This document shows, one piece after another, positions 9,077 to 17,000 of a DNA stretch of 64,000 bases. Below the pieces are notes generated by a model that was not told the origin of the DNA, ran no database searches, and saw nothing but the letters and a program-made list of their open reading frames with translations. Numbering within the stretch: position 1 is the first letter of the stretch; every line of letters begins with the position of its first letter. Origin of the DNA: G965267335 sp965267335 (GTDB lineage Bacteria; Bacteroidota; Bacteroidia; Cytophagales; JAAEPT01); contig OZ253953.1 in NCBI GenBank assembly GCA_965267335.1, positions 372,001 through 436,000 of the forward strand, in the 5' to 3' direction. Both the position numbers and the translations under genes were made by a program.

Positions 9077-10048
9077 CTAGCAACAGCCTCCACCATCATA
9101 AAAAAATGTCGAATCCGAAATATAAATATCCTCTCTACCTAGTGATGCTAACGCCCCTGCTGTTTTATCACAAACAGAAAGCGGTTGATTTTGCATGAGC
9201 ACATGACCCTTCTTATCATCATAATACTCTTGATCTCCGTAGTAGATTGCTGTTTTTCCAGTGAATACGCAAGGCCCGTCTTCGGGCATAGGGTCCTTTA
9301 TGGCACACACTTCCAGGCTTTCAATAAAAATCATTTTATCGGTATCGTAGTGATTAGGATCAAGGATTCGGTAGGGTCGTTTAGCTCTTATTTCTATGGT
9401 GCCAAACCCTGTATCTGTCAACATCTTGATATACTGATCCATTGGAAGTGCTCCGCTAAGACAGAGTGCTCTCAGCTTTTCATCACTTTTCAGGTTATCC
9501 GGCATTTCCTGATCGCATATTGGATCACTCATTACAAGCCTACCATGAGGTTTCATTACCCTGTACATTTCTTTCAAAGCCAGCTTCAAATCATCGACTG
9601 TGAAGATATTGAACAAGCAATTCTGAGCAGCAACATCAATGCTTTCGTCTTCTATGGGAAGTTCAAGTGCATTACCTTTTCTTAAGTCAACGAATTCTGA
9701 CTTAAACCATGGGTTCAGTATTTCGGCTTCTTTGAAGTTTTTGGCTGATGCTTCCAACATTTCATCAACTACATCCAAACCGATCACACCGCCCTTTTTT
9801 CTACTGAAGTAGGAAAATTGCAGTAGCTCCATTCCACCACCAACTCCCACGTATAGAATTGTCGGCTCATTCACTAAGTCTCTGGGATGAACGGTACTCC
9901 CACAGCCATAATTCATTTGCTCCATTATTTTGGGGATGTCGAGACCGGGTAGTTGCCAAATAGGTGTCGTTGTACAACATAAACCAACATCTGGTTTTAA
10001 TGCGGCTTCCTTATATACATCCTTCGTGGTCTCCAAATACGTTTCCAT
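9077..10048 (-). CDS. arsM: ArsM-like arsenite methyltransferase (arsenosugar type)
   Basis: A 323-residue SAM-dependent methyltransferase that would methylate trivalent arsenic. The SAM-binding motif is LYVGVGGGMELLQF (about 65-78), with the acidic ribose-binding residue in GLDVVDEML. Three cysteines sit where arsenite methyltransferases bind As(III): C49 in YGCGST, C144 in QNCLFN and C196 in CLSGAL. There is an extra CC pair at 24-25 and a Cys-Cys C-terminus after three glycines. It is the last gene of a five-gene operon with an ArsS-like radical SAM enzyme, which points to dimethylarsinoyl or arsenosugar synthesis and not only to volatilisation. It starts 5 bp after the glycosyltransferase gene. 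Confidence 0.88.
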   Translation of the reverse strand: METYLETTKDVYKEAALKPDVGLCCTTTPIWQLPGLDIPKIMEQMNYGCGSTVHPRDLVNEPTILYVGVGGGMELLQFSYFSRKKGGVIGLDVVDEMLEASAKNFKEAEILNPWFKSEFVDLRKGNALELPIEDESIDVAAQNCLFNIFTVDDLKLALKEMYRVMKPHGRLVMSDPICDQEMPDNLKSDEKLRALCLSGALPMDQYIKMLTDTGFGTIEIRAKRPYRILDPNHYDTDKMIFIESLEVCAIKDPMPEDGPCVFTGKTAIYYGDQEYYDDKKGHVLMQNQPLSVCDKTAGALASLGREDIYISDSTFFYDGGGCC

Positions 10049-10053
10049 AGTTC

Positions 10054-10653
10054 TTATATCTTAATATTTAATCGCTCTACATCCTGTATATTATCTACAT
10101 CGGACAAGGTCCTGAGATTGTAGTGTGCAAGTTCTTCTGAAATGATATCCTCCATAGTGTCAAGAAAAACAGATTCCTTGCTCCATTTCTTATTTTGGAA
10201 TAATTTTTTGTGCAGCTTTTTCATTCCCAGCAAGTAATAGCCTCCGTCCGTTGCCGGACCTATGACCACATCATGACTATGGAGAGCTCCGAAGGCATCC
10301 TCAATATCGGAGGTTGCTAATTCCATACAATCACTCCCTATGATTACTATTCTTTGATATCCATCCTCAAACCCCTCCGCAAAAGCATTCTGCATCCTCG
10401 TTCCTAGGCTTTCACCATATTGCACCTTCTTTTCATAGACTTCATCGTCCCACAAATCATTTTTCTCTATCCTGGTTGAGTAATACACTCTTCTTGTAGC
10501 TGATAATGCTTCAGTCACGCGTTTTGTTTGCACAAGCAACTTGTGATAGGTGGCTAAAGCCTTTTCGTTACCTACCGAAGCAGCAAGCCTCGTCTTAACT
10601 GTTCCGAGTACAGGGTTTTTTACAAAAATCAAGAGTAGGTTTTTGTCCATCAT
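10054..10653 (-). CDS. DUF2064 / TIGR04282-type glycosyltransferase of the arsenosugar operon
   Basis: A 199-residue GT-A-fold nucleotidyl- or glycosyl-transferase. The N-terminus LLIFVKNPVLGTVKTRLA carries the family KxPxxGxVKTRL signature; IIGSDCMEL supplies the DxD-like acidic site, and IGPATDGGYYLLGM the Gly-Gly-Tyr motif. This family is repeatedly found beside ArsM and ArsS, where it is proposed to attach or process the sugar moiety; the reaction is not fixed by sequence. I chose the ATG at 10653, which overlaps the upstream rhodanese stop as ATGA; a further ATG lies 9 bp upstream at 10662. Confidence 0.8.
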   Translation of the reverse strand: MMDKNLLLIFVKNPVLGTVKTRLAASVGNEKALATYHKLLVQTKRVTEALSATRRVYYSTRIEKNDLWDDEVYEKKVQYGESLGTRMQNAFAEGFEDGYQRIVIIGSDCMELATSDIEDAFGALHSHDVVIGPATDGGYYLLGMKKLHKKLFQNKKWSKESVFLDTMEDIISEELAHYNLRTLSDVDNIQDVERLNIKI

Positions 10654-11135
10654 TTTATCCACTTAGCCCATTTCTCGGAGTAAGCATGCACTTTTTTCGT
10701 TACTCCGGTATCATTATATACTTGATATCCCTGATTTACCCACTCAAATATTCCTCCGTAAAGATTTTTGACATTGTTATAACCAGCTTTCTGTAACTTC
10801 TCCCCAACACGTTCACTTCTCCAACCTACCGAGCAATAAACAACTACTTCGGCATCCTTCGGTATATCTTTCACCTCATGAAGTTTAAAGGAGTTATGAT
10901 CAACAAAACGAGCTCCTTGAATATGACTTACTTTGTATTCCGCTTCTGATCTGGTATCCAAAATATAAAGATCTTTTGATGTCAGCTTTCTTGATAGTGC
11001 TTCGGGATAAATTACCTCAACCGTATTTTTATAGAGCTCCTTTAACTTTTGAACGTACTCGGGATCAGTTTTACCAATCTGGGTAAACCCGGAATGCCCC
11101 ATGAATGCGACCAATATAATAAGTGCTTTTTTCAT
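10650..11135 (-). CDS. Exported rhodanese-like sulfurtransferase
   Basis: A 161-residue protein with a signal peptide (about 1-18, MKKALIILVAFMG...) and one rhodanese domain. The active-site loop is CSVGWRSE with the catalytic Cys at 101, preceded by the LDTRSEAEYKVSHIQGA substrate-side motif. Single-domain exported rhodaneses transfer sulfane sulfur or bind thiophilic oxyanions in the periplasm. It sits exactly between the ArsS gene (its ATG is adjacent to the ArsS stop) and the glycosyltransferase gene, so it is an integral operon member; a role in supplying sulfur for thio-arsenicals or trapping arsenic is an inference. Confidence 0.82.
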   Translation of the reverse strand: MKKALIILVAFMGHSGFTQIGKTDPEYVQKLKELYKNTVEVIYPEALSRKLTSKDLYILDTRSEAEYKVSHIQGARFVDHNSFKLHEVKDIPKDAEVVVYCSVGWRSERVGEKLQKAGYNNVKNLYGGIFEWVNQGYQVYNDTGVTKKVHAYSEKWAKWIK

Positions 11136-12182
11136 TTAGGTAGTGGTTCCTCCACAGCTCGAACCTGCTCCCGCTGTACACCCATAGCAGTGTTGATTTA
11201 ATACAATATTTCTTTGCTCGAGGGATTTTAAATCAAAATCTCCAAGGTGTACCGGGCTTCCTTCAACCTTTAAGTCCAGCATTTGATTGAAATCACAGTC
11301 ATAAATATAACCATCCCAGCTAATTGAAAGCGTGTTTCTACACATAACACCAGCGGCCGCTGTCGGGTTAAATGCATTGATGAGTTCAGTCATATAGTCC
11401 TCGTAGTTATCACTTTCAATCAAATAATCCAAAAAGCGGCTGATGGGAAGATTGGTGATAGCGTAAAGCTCATTAAATTCTATATCGAAACGTTGTTTCA
11501 ATTTGTCTTTAAAGCTTCTCTGAAGACCAGCCTGATCACCGGGAAGAAAAGCACCTGAGGGATTGTAGACTAAATTCAGTTTAAGCCCCGACCCTTCTTT
11601 ACCGTAGCCAGCATTATTTAGCATCTCCAATGCTTTAATTGATTGTTCGAAAACCCCGTCACCTCGTTGTGCATCTGTTCTTGAAGAGGTAAAATAAGGG
11701 AGTGACGATACAACTTCAACGTTATGTTTTTTGAAAAACTCTGGCAGGTCATTGTACTTCTTATTCGCTACGATAATAGTCAGGTTGCATCTGACAATTA
11801 TGTGCTTCCCCATTGACGAAAGCTGTTCGACAAACCATCGGAAGTCGGGATTCATTTCAGGAGCACCGCCTGTGAGGTCAACTGTAGAAATATTCGTGTT
11901 CTTCAGAGCATCCAGGCAGAGCTGCATAGTATCACGAGTCATTATTTCTTTGCGATCGGGCCCGGCATCAACGTGGCAATGCTTACACACCTGGTTACAC
12001 ATCTTTCCAACATTGACTTGGAAAATATCAATCTGAGTAGGTTTCAAAGGAAACAAACCAAGGTTATCCAGCTTGTCAGCAAAATGTGGGAATTCCGTAC
12101 CTAGAACCTCATGGTCGTTCAGAACCTGAAGCTGGTATTCGGGATTGGACAGTGCATGCTCTTGTCTCTGTAGTGATTTCAT
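11136..12182 (-). CDS. arsS: ArsS-like radical SAM enzyme
   Basis: A 348-residue radical SAM protein. The CxxxCxxC cluster motif is C62, C66 and C69 in MCNQVCKHCHVDAG; VDLTGGAPEMN is the SAM-binding GGE-like element. The C-terminal part is Cys-rich (CRNTLS, DCDFNQM, and CYGCTAGAGSSCGG near the end), as in the family also annotated as radical SAM/Cys-rich or (seleno)protein ArsS; all positions here are coded as Cys. ArsS is known to be needed with ArsM to build oxo-arsenosugars, adding a 5'-deoxyadenosyl or ribosyl group to methylated arsenic. It lies 1 bp from both its upstream and downstream neighbours. Confidence 0.87.
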   Translation of the reverse strand: MKSLQRQEHALSNPEYQLQVLNDHEVLGTEFPHFADKLDNLGLFPLKPTQIDIFQVNVGKMCNQVCKHCHVDAGPDRKEIMTRDTMQLCLDALKNTNISTVDLTGGAPEMNPDFRWFVEQLSSMGKHIIVRCNLTIIVANKKYNDLPEFFKKHNVEVVSSLPYFTSSRTDAQRGDGVFEQSIKALEMLNNAGYGKEGSGLKLNLVYNPSGAFLPGDQAGLQRSFKDKLKQRFDIEFNELYAITNLPISRFLDYLIESDNYEDYMTELINAFNPTAAAGVMCRNTLSISWDGYIYDCDFNQMLDLKVEGSPVHLGDFDLKSLEQRNIVLNQHCYGCTAGAGSSCGGTTT

Positions 12183-12183
12183 A

Positions 12184-12519
12184 TTACATCGTCAGGTCTT
12201 TCACTTTATTCATAAGTTGTACCCCATGAACAAGTGCTTTACCGCTTTTGATTGCAGCTGCCACATGAACAGCCTCCATCATCTGTTCTTCATCAACGCC
12301 TTTCTGAAGGCAATCTTTAGTGTAAGCATCAATACAGTATGGACAAGCTTCTGAGTGTGAGACGGCTAATGCAATTAGTGCTTTTTCTCTGGCAGTAAGT
12401 GCTCCTTCTTGAAAAACAGTACCATACCAGTCGAAAAACTTTTCTCCATACTCTTTTTGGTACTCGGTGATATTTCCGAATTTCTTTAAGTCTTCTTCTA
12501 CGTAGTAACTTTTGCTCAT
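12184..12519 (-). CDS. AhpD/CMD-family protein of the arsenosugar operon
   Basis: A 111-residue alpha-helical carboxymuconolactone decarboxylase/AhpD-like protein. The redox motif CPYC is at 59-62 followed by the typical DAYTKDCLQKG helix, preceded by EKALIALAVSHSEA. The family holds small disulfide-exchange proteins that reduce peroxides or couple to thiol chemistry. As first gene of the operon (ATG at 12519, stop 1 bp before arsS), it belongs to the set described as arsenosugar biosynthesis-associated peroxidase-like proteins. The exact substrate is unknown; keeping arsenic or the enzyme's cysteines reduced is a guess. Confidence 0.83.
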   Translation of the reverse strand: MSKSYYVEEDLKKFGNITEYQKEYGEKFFDWYGTVFQEGALTAREKALIALAVSHSEACPYCIDAYTKDCLQKGVDEEQMMEAVHVAAAIKSGKALVHGVQLMNKVKDLTM

Positions 12520-12820
12520 ATATTTTAGTTAAGGGTTTTAATTAAAGTTACTTATTAATGACCAAATTAGCCTTTTCCTAGTAGGGCAAATGTCCTTGGG
12601 AAGACAAGACCGCAGATCAACTCATATACGGTGGCTTGATGGGTTTGGATTACTAGCAGGTGGAACCCCACACAAATAAACGTCTCTAGTATTGCTTACA
12701 TTGATCAGAAAACTAATTTTACCCTTGATTTGAGCGAGTAAAAAGAAAGTATCAACTTTTTTTAACCGTCACCGCAACTTTTCGAAACACACAATTGTCT
12801 TACGGCAAATTGGAACCTGA
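12520..12820. other. Intergenic region between divergent arsenosugar and sigma-factor operons
   Basis: About 300 bp that must hold the promoters of both divergent operons. A 29-codon open frame (ATG 12590 to TAA 12679, plus strand, containing HIRWLDGFGLLAGG) looks somewhat protein-like but is unmatched by anything I recognise and has no clear translation signals. No obvious ArsR-type operator or riboswitch was seen. A possible ECF-type promoter lies at its right end and is listed separately. Confidence 0.4.
12774..12802 (+). promoter_or_regulatory. Candidate ECF-sigma (autoregulatory) promoter
   Basis: GCAACTTTTC at 12774-12783 is followed, after about 13 bp, by GTCTTA at 12797-12802, 18 bp before the TTG start of the ECF sigma gene. 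A CAAC-type -35 box paired with a GTC-type -10 box at this spacing is the layout expected for an ECF promoter, so the sigma factor may transcribe its own operon. A second partial CAACTTTTTTT lies at 12753-12763. This rests on pattern only. Confidence 0.35.
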
Positions 12821-13312
12821 TTGAACCGAAAACAATACAATAAAGCTGTGGACGAGTATGCCAATGGCATATTCCGATTTATGCTGAAATCTGTAAAGGA
12901 CGAAAGCACAGCCAATGATTTGGTTCAGGATACATTTCTCAAACTATGGGAACATAGAAAGAATGTTAATCCGGAAAAGGTAAAGTCGTGGTTGTTTACA
13001 ACAGCCTACCATCTAATGATCAATTACGTGAAAAAGAATAGTCGAAATGATTTTAGCAAAGAAATACCAGAGTTCGGTTCCGAAGATGCCCGTAGATATG
13101 AGTGGAAAGAGATTGTGGAGATATGTCTGGAAATGCTTACCCCTGACCAAAAGAGTGTACTGTTACTAAGAGATTATGAAGGGTATTCGTACAAAGAGAT
13201 TGGTAAAATACTCACGATGACAGAGCCTCAAGTAAAGTCCCTGTTATTTCGTGCAAGAACAAAAATAAAAGAATCAGTAAAAAATTATGATCAGTTGATC
13301 GTTGGTCTATGA
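12821..13312 (+). CDS. ECF-family RNA polymerase sigma factor
   Basis: A 163-residue sigma-70 family regulator. Region 2 is seen in DEYANGIFRFML and DLVQDTFLKLWEHR (core binding and -10 recognition), then the FTTAYHLMINYVKK helix; region 4 (about 100-155) has LTPDQKSVLLLRDYEGYSY and a helix-turn-helix ending KSLLFRARTKIKE. The start is a TTG at 12821, as the next in-frame ATG lies inside region 2. The next gene, a membrane protein of anti-sigma type, starts on its stop codon (ATGA), followed by two outer-membrane proteins. This suggests a transmembrane signalling cassette. Confidence 0.88.
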   Translation: MNRKQYNKAVDEYANGIFRFMLKSVKDESTANDLVQDTFLKLWEHRKNVNPEKVKSWLFTTAYHLMINYVKKNSRNDFSKEIPEFGSEDARRYEWKEIVEICLEMLTPDQKSVLLLRDYEGYSYKEIGKILTMTEPQVKSLLFRARTKIKESVKNYDQLIVGL

Positions 13313-13989
13313 ACCAGAAAGAAATCGACATATTATTATTTAATTACCTGGAAGATAATCTCAGTCCGAAGGAGAAACAAGAGTTTGAAGACAGGCTCAA
13401 ACAATCTCCAGAGCTCCGAAAGGAACTAGAGTATTGGAAGGTTTCTTTCATCGAACAACCGGTTGCTGAACTCAAAAGCACGAAGCACCTGAAGAAAAAA
13501 GGTGGATTCAATTGGTGGTGGAGTTTAACTTCGATTCCTTTATTCCTGCTCCTCTGGTACTTGTACTCATCGGGAGAAACTCTTCCAGAGGCTAATAAAC
13601 CAGTCACTATTGAAAATAAAATTATAGAATCTGAGAATGCTCAACATCAAATAATTTCTGAACAAAACTTAATAGCCAATGAGCAAGAGAGCGCTCCGAA
13701 TTCGGAAAAAGCGGAGGATATTCAAAAGGAAGATGAAGCTGCCCTAACTGCAGAGCACCTTGCGCATAAAAGTCTTCTTTTTTCTTCCCCTGATACGGCC
13801 GTAGTCGAAGTTGATTCATTCCCGGAAGTACTTCACTTATCAAGTAAAACGATGGCGTTCAGTTCACTCGACACCATCCAAAAGACACAAATTACGCCTC
13901 CTGACTCAAATGTGGTACCAAAGGACAGCAGTAAGAAGAAAAAACCTTTAATCAAATGGAAGCCCACCAAGGTAGTTCCTCTCGACTGA
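13309..13989 (+). CDS. Putative membrane anti-sigma factor
   Basis: A 226-residue single-pass membrane protein. Residues 1-50 (including LLFNYLEDNLSPKEKQEFEDRL) resemble the cytosolic helical domain of Bacteroidota anti-sigma factors; one TM helix follows around 70-87 (WWWSLTSIPLFLLLWYLY), then a long Ser/Glu/Asp-rich periplasmic tail ending in a lysine-rich segment. No FecR domain or zinc-binding HxxxCxxC motif is present. The function is inferred from ATGA coupling to the ECF sigma gene and from topology. Its stop overlaps the start of the PorP/SprF-like gene (TGATG), so sigma, anti-sigma and outer-membrane protein are made together. Confidence 0.65.
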   Translation: MNQKEIDILLFNYLEDNLSPKEKQEFEDRLKQSPELRKELEYWKVSFIEQPVAELKSTKHLKKKGGFNWWWSLTSIPLFLLLWYLYSSGETLPEANKPVTIENKIIESENAQHQIISEQNLIANEQESAPNSEKAEDIQKEDEAALTAEHLAHKSLLFSSPDTAVVEVDSFPEVLHLSSKTMAFSSLDTIQKTQITPPDSNVVPKDSSKKKKPLIKWKPTKVVPLD

Positions 13990-15686
13990 TGGTTAGGATA
14001 ACGAGATATATAATTCTATTGCTTACTACTTTATGGGTCGGAAGTGGGTTTACACAACCTTATATGCAGGGTTATAAAAGTATTTATGCCAATCCTGCCA
14101 TGGTGGGATCTTTGAATAAAGGAAGAGCCCAGGTGATCCTACAATCAAATGAACCTCGAGGAAACAATTACCTACATAGATATGGATATGTTGCTGTGGA
14201 TGATCTTGTACCTAAGTTGAAAGGTGGTATTGGTCTGTCTTATGAAATAGGAGACCATTTCAGAGAAAACTATGACCAGTATGGGGACGTACTGGACCTG
14301 GCTGATGCCTGGCAACACCAAAAAATTAAAATAAACTATAGCCCAAAGGTCTCTATAGGTCCAAATTATACGCTAGCTCCCGGAATAGGATTTCATTATG
14401 GAAAAGCTCGTGCTATAGATACAGTATATGGTAGTTGGTGGTCCAGTTCAAAAATTCAAGTCGATTATGAAAAAGGTACCTTTGACTACGGACTACTTTT
14501 AAATAATACTCGGGGATATATTGGAGTCACAAGACATACCGCCTTTGACTACGACAATGAGAAAGGAAAAATCTCGCATGGTAAATTCACTACTATGCAA
14601 CTAGGATACAAATTTCCCCGCTTTATCAATGAAAAACTAACCTTAGAGCTGTCTGCAATTCTCGGGTTCGGGCACATGGTATTTAAGCATTCTATTTATG
14701 ATCAAATCCTAAATGCGTCTTTTAACTATGATTCCAAATTTTATTTTGGATTTGCGTTTTCCGATGCAATTATGCCTTCTTTCGGGTATAAAAATGATTA
14801 CTTCAGGATCAATTTCACTTCTAAAACTTTACTGCCAACGAACCCTGCGACCAATGCCTATTATCCCCATGAGCTGATGTTGGAATATTATTTTCATACA
14901 CCTCGTCAAAAGAAACCAAAGTATTTCAAAAGCCATGAAGAAACTGATAATGGCGAAAAAAGTGTTTCCTTTTATGCTATCTCAGGAATTAACTTTCTAA
15001 ACCCACCGAATTATATTCTTGAAAGGCTGGCCATCAATGGTAGTTCAGTGGGAGCATCCAGCTATATCATACCTGGAACATATTATGAATCAATACCACA
15101 GCCTTCACTAAAAATTGGCGTAAGGAAATCCATAAATCACTTCTTATCTGTCGGAGGAGCTTTCAATATAGACAAGGTAGCTATGAGGGGAAGCTCATTT
15201 ATTTCTTACTATAACTTCATTGAAGATCAATTGATTTTTTACCGAGGGCAAAAAATTTATAGATGGACTTCATTGGAATTACAACCCCATCTTGGCCTCC
15301 GATTGTTTGCATCAAAAAGAATTTCAATGACAGGACTCATCGGATTTCAGGCCGGTGTTGGATTTCGGTCATCGGTCATTGACAGAATAATAGCAAAAGT
15401 CGATGATTCAGGAAATCTGGACTCAGACTTTGAACAACAAGGGTTTCCGACAAGTGACGCTAGATATAAAGGAAATGATTTATCTCCATTTACAATAGGC
15501 GCACATTATGGCATCGAAGTCTCCTCAAGGCTCACTGAAAAGGTGAACTCCATCATAGAATTACGATCCAACCAATATCTGGGTTCTTCGCTAAAAATCA
15601 GGAAACATGATCCAAACAACCATCATGAATCCTTTAGGAAGAACAATGTATTTATTGGTTTCGGCCTGAACTACAAAATCAAATAG
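13989..15686 (+). CDS. PorP/SprF-like outer-membrane protein, extended double-barrel form
   Basis: A 565-residue exported protein; I place the start at the ATG 13989, which overlaps the preceding TGA and gives a good signal peptide (VRITRYIILLLTTLWVGSG, ending FTQ). Residues ~20-310 resemble the PorP/SprF family: ANPAMVGSLNKGRAQV, then KLKGGIGLSYEIGD and GFAFSDAIMPSFG. PorP/SprF proteins are usually about 300-350 residues; here roughly 250 more residues form a second set of amphipathic strands (LEILERLAING is absent, but ISGINFLNPPNYILER and LQPHLGLRLFASKRIS are seen) ending with an aromatic-free K-I-K terminus. It may receive or anchor a T9SS product and signal to the sigma/anti-sigma pair. 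Confidence 0.6.
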   Translation: MVRITRYIILLLTTLWVGSGFTQPYMQGYKSIYANPAMVGSLNKGRAQVILQSNEPRGNNYLHRYGYVAVDDLVPKLKGGIGLSYEIGDHFRENYDQYGDVLDLADAWQHQKIKINYSPKVSIGPNYTLAPGIGFHYGKARAIDTVYGSWWSSSKIQVDYEKGTFDYGLLLNNTRGYIGVTRHTAFDYDNEKGKISHGKFTTMQLGYKFPRFINEKLTLELSAILGFGHMVFKHSIYDQILNASFNYDSKFYFGFAFSDAIMPSFGYKNDYFRINFTSKTLLPTNPATNAYYPHELMLEYYFHTPRQKKPKYFKSHEETDNGEKSVSFYAISGINFLNPPNYILERLAINGSSVGASSYIIPGTYYESIPQPSLKIGVRKSINHFLSVGGAFNIDKVAMRGSSFISYYNFIEDQLIFYRGQKIYRWTSLELQPHLGLRLFASKRISMTGLIGFQAGVGFRSSVIDRIIAKVDDSGNLDSDFEQQGFPTSDARYKGNDLSPFTIGAHYGIEVSSRLTEKVNSIIELRSNQYLGSSLKIRKHDPNNHHESFRKNNVFIGFGLNYKIK

Positions 15687-15688
15687 AT

Positions 15689-16483
15689 ATGAAGTTTAGA
15701 CTTTTGATTCCTATAATATTCATCTTCTTCAGTACCCTTGGAATATCACAAAACAGGGGAGTCAGTCTTGATGTTGCAACCGTATATGGAGGGTACTTTC
15801 AGACCAATTTTCTCTACTTATATCAAAACAATTCGGAGAAAAAATATGAGATGAGCTGCGAAAACAGCGGAAGTGGCTCAAATAGCACCTACTTTCTAAA
15901 TCCCCCAAGCTTTATTTTATCCTATAACACCTCATTAAACAAGAACATAGCATTGGAAACAGGCTTAGGGCACATCAGGAATGCATATGTGTCTCAAGTC
16001 AGTGCTCATTGTAACGCATCAAGCTATCCATATAATTCATTGTGGAGGATTAGCTATGAGGAAACATATAAGTCCGATTATATCATATTGCCAATCAACT
16101 TAAAATGGGTTAACGATTTTAATCGGGGGGGAATCAACTTTGTAGGGGGGCTGTACAATTCGGTATTAATTTCTTCTACCGTCACAAGAAAGGTGAGGGA
16201 TTGGTATGTAACTGACGATGAATACCAAGAACAGTTAGAATCGAATGGCACTTATAATGAGAGTGGGATGAAAACCTATCCTGTTAATAAATTTGACTTT
16301 GGTCTTTCCATTGGAACTGAAGTTTACTTTAAGATAGGTAAACACAACCGGCTTAACATTAAAGGACTATTCCGAAAATCATATACCACAGCGCAAAAAT
16401 TCGAATTTGAAGCTGTCAGGACATCTTATAAATATAGAAACACCTTTGCTTCTCTTTCCATTGGCTGGGAGCGAAGGTTTTAA
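15689..16483 (+). CDS. Outer-membrane beta-barrel protein
   Basis: A 264-residue exported protein with a signal peptide (MKFRLLIPIIFIFFSTLGIS). The rest is a series of alternating hydrophobic/polar strands with Tyr- and Trp-rich girdle residues and ends WERRF, a typical barrel C-terminus with a final Phe. It resembles porin-family or OmpA-like small barrels of Bacteroidota in general form only. It starts 2 bp after the PorP/SprF-like gene, so it is the fourth gene of the sigma-factor cassette. Two unusual cysteines (C55 and C111 regions) could form a disulfide in outer loops. Confidence 0.68.
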   Translation: MKFRLLIPIIFIFFSTLGISQNRGVSLDVATVYGGYFQTNFLYLYQNNSEKKYEMSCENSGSGSNSTYFLNPPSFILSYNTSLNKNIALETGLGHIRNAYVSQVSAHCNASSYPYNSLWRISYEETYKSDYIILPINLKWVNDFNRGGINFVGGLYNSVLISSTVTRKVRDWYVTDDEYQEQLESNGTYNESGMKTYPVNKFDFGLSIGTEVYFKIGKHNRLNIKGLFRKSYTTAQKFEFEAVRTSYKYRNTFASLSIGWERRF

Positions 16484-16500
16484 AAATATTATCTTGCGGC

Positions 16501-16932
16501 ATGCAAGTCATACAAAAGGAATTATCTCTTCGCGCTCGCAGCAGAGGATTTCACCTGGTTACAGATGAAATCATCAATCAGATTCCGGAAATAAATAATA
16601 TAAAAGCCGGAATGTGTAATGTATTTATCAAACACACATCAGCCAGCCTGACAATTAATGAAAATGCTGACCCAACTGTCAGAGTAGACTTTGAAAGTCA
16701 TATGAATGAAATGGTGCCTGAGGATATGCCCTATTATAAACACACATTGGAAGGGTCTGATGATATGCCTGCTCATATTAAGGCCTCATTGATGGGGAAC
16801 TCTGTACAAATACCTATTTCAAATGGAACGCTAAACATGGGTACTTGGCAGGGTATTTATCTTTGTGAACACAGAGACTACGGTGGCTCAAGAAAAGTGG
16901 TGATTACTTGCTTTGGAGTGGGCAGTGAATAA
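16501..16932 (+). CDS. yjbQ: YjbQ family protein (UPF0047)
   Basis: A 143-residue single-domain cytosolic protein. The family is recognised by FIKHTSASLTINENADPTV (about 42-60), the H-x-x-E-G-x-D-D-M-P-A-H motif around 81-94 and GTWQGIYLCEHRD near the end. Members have weak secondary thiamine phosphate synthase activity, but the physiological role is unsettled. The gene starts 17 bp after the barrel protein, with no clear terminator in between, so it may be co-transcribed although functionally unrelated. Confidence 0.9.
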   Translation: MQVIQKELSLRARSRGFHLVTDEIINQIPEINNIKAGMCNVFIKHTSASLTINENADPTVRVDFESHMNEMVPEDMPYYKHTLEGSDDMPAHIKASLMGNSVQIPISNGTLNMGTWQGIYLCEHRDYGGSRKVVITCFGVGSE

Positions 16933-17000
16933 ATCCCGTTAGCAATCCTGCTCGGGAATGTGTAATTTAAATCCACCTTAACCTACTGAACCTAAAAGAT

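Noticed and set aside
9185..9685. A 166-codon plus-strand open frame across the ArsM-like gene
   Set aside because: It is antisense to a clearly conserved methyltransferase with its cysteines in place, and its translation has no family pattern.
11136..12182. ArsS as a selenoprotein
   Set aside because: Some relatives carry Sec, but every Cys position here is encoded by TGT or TGC and no in-frame TGA is present.
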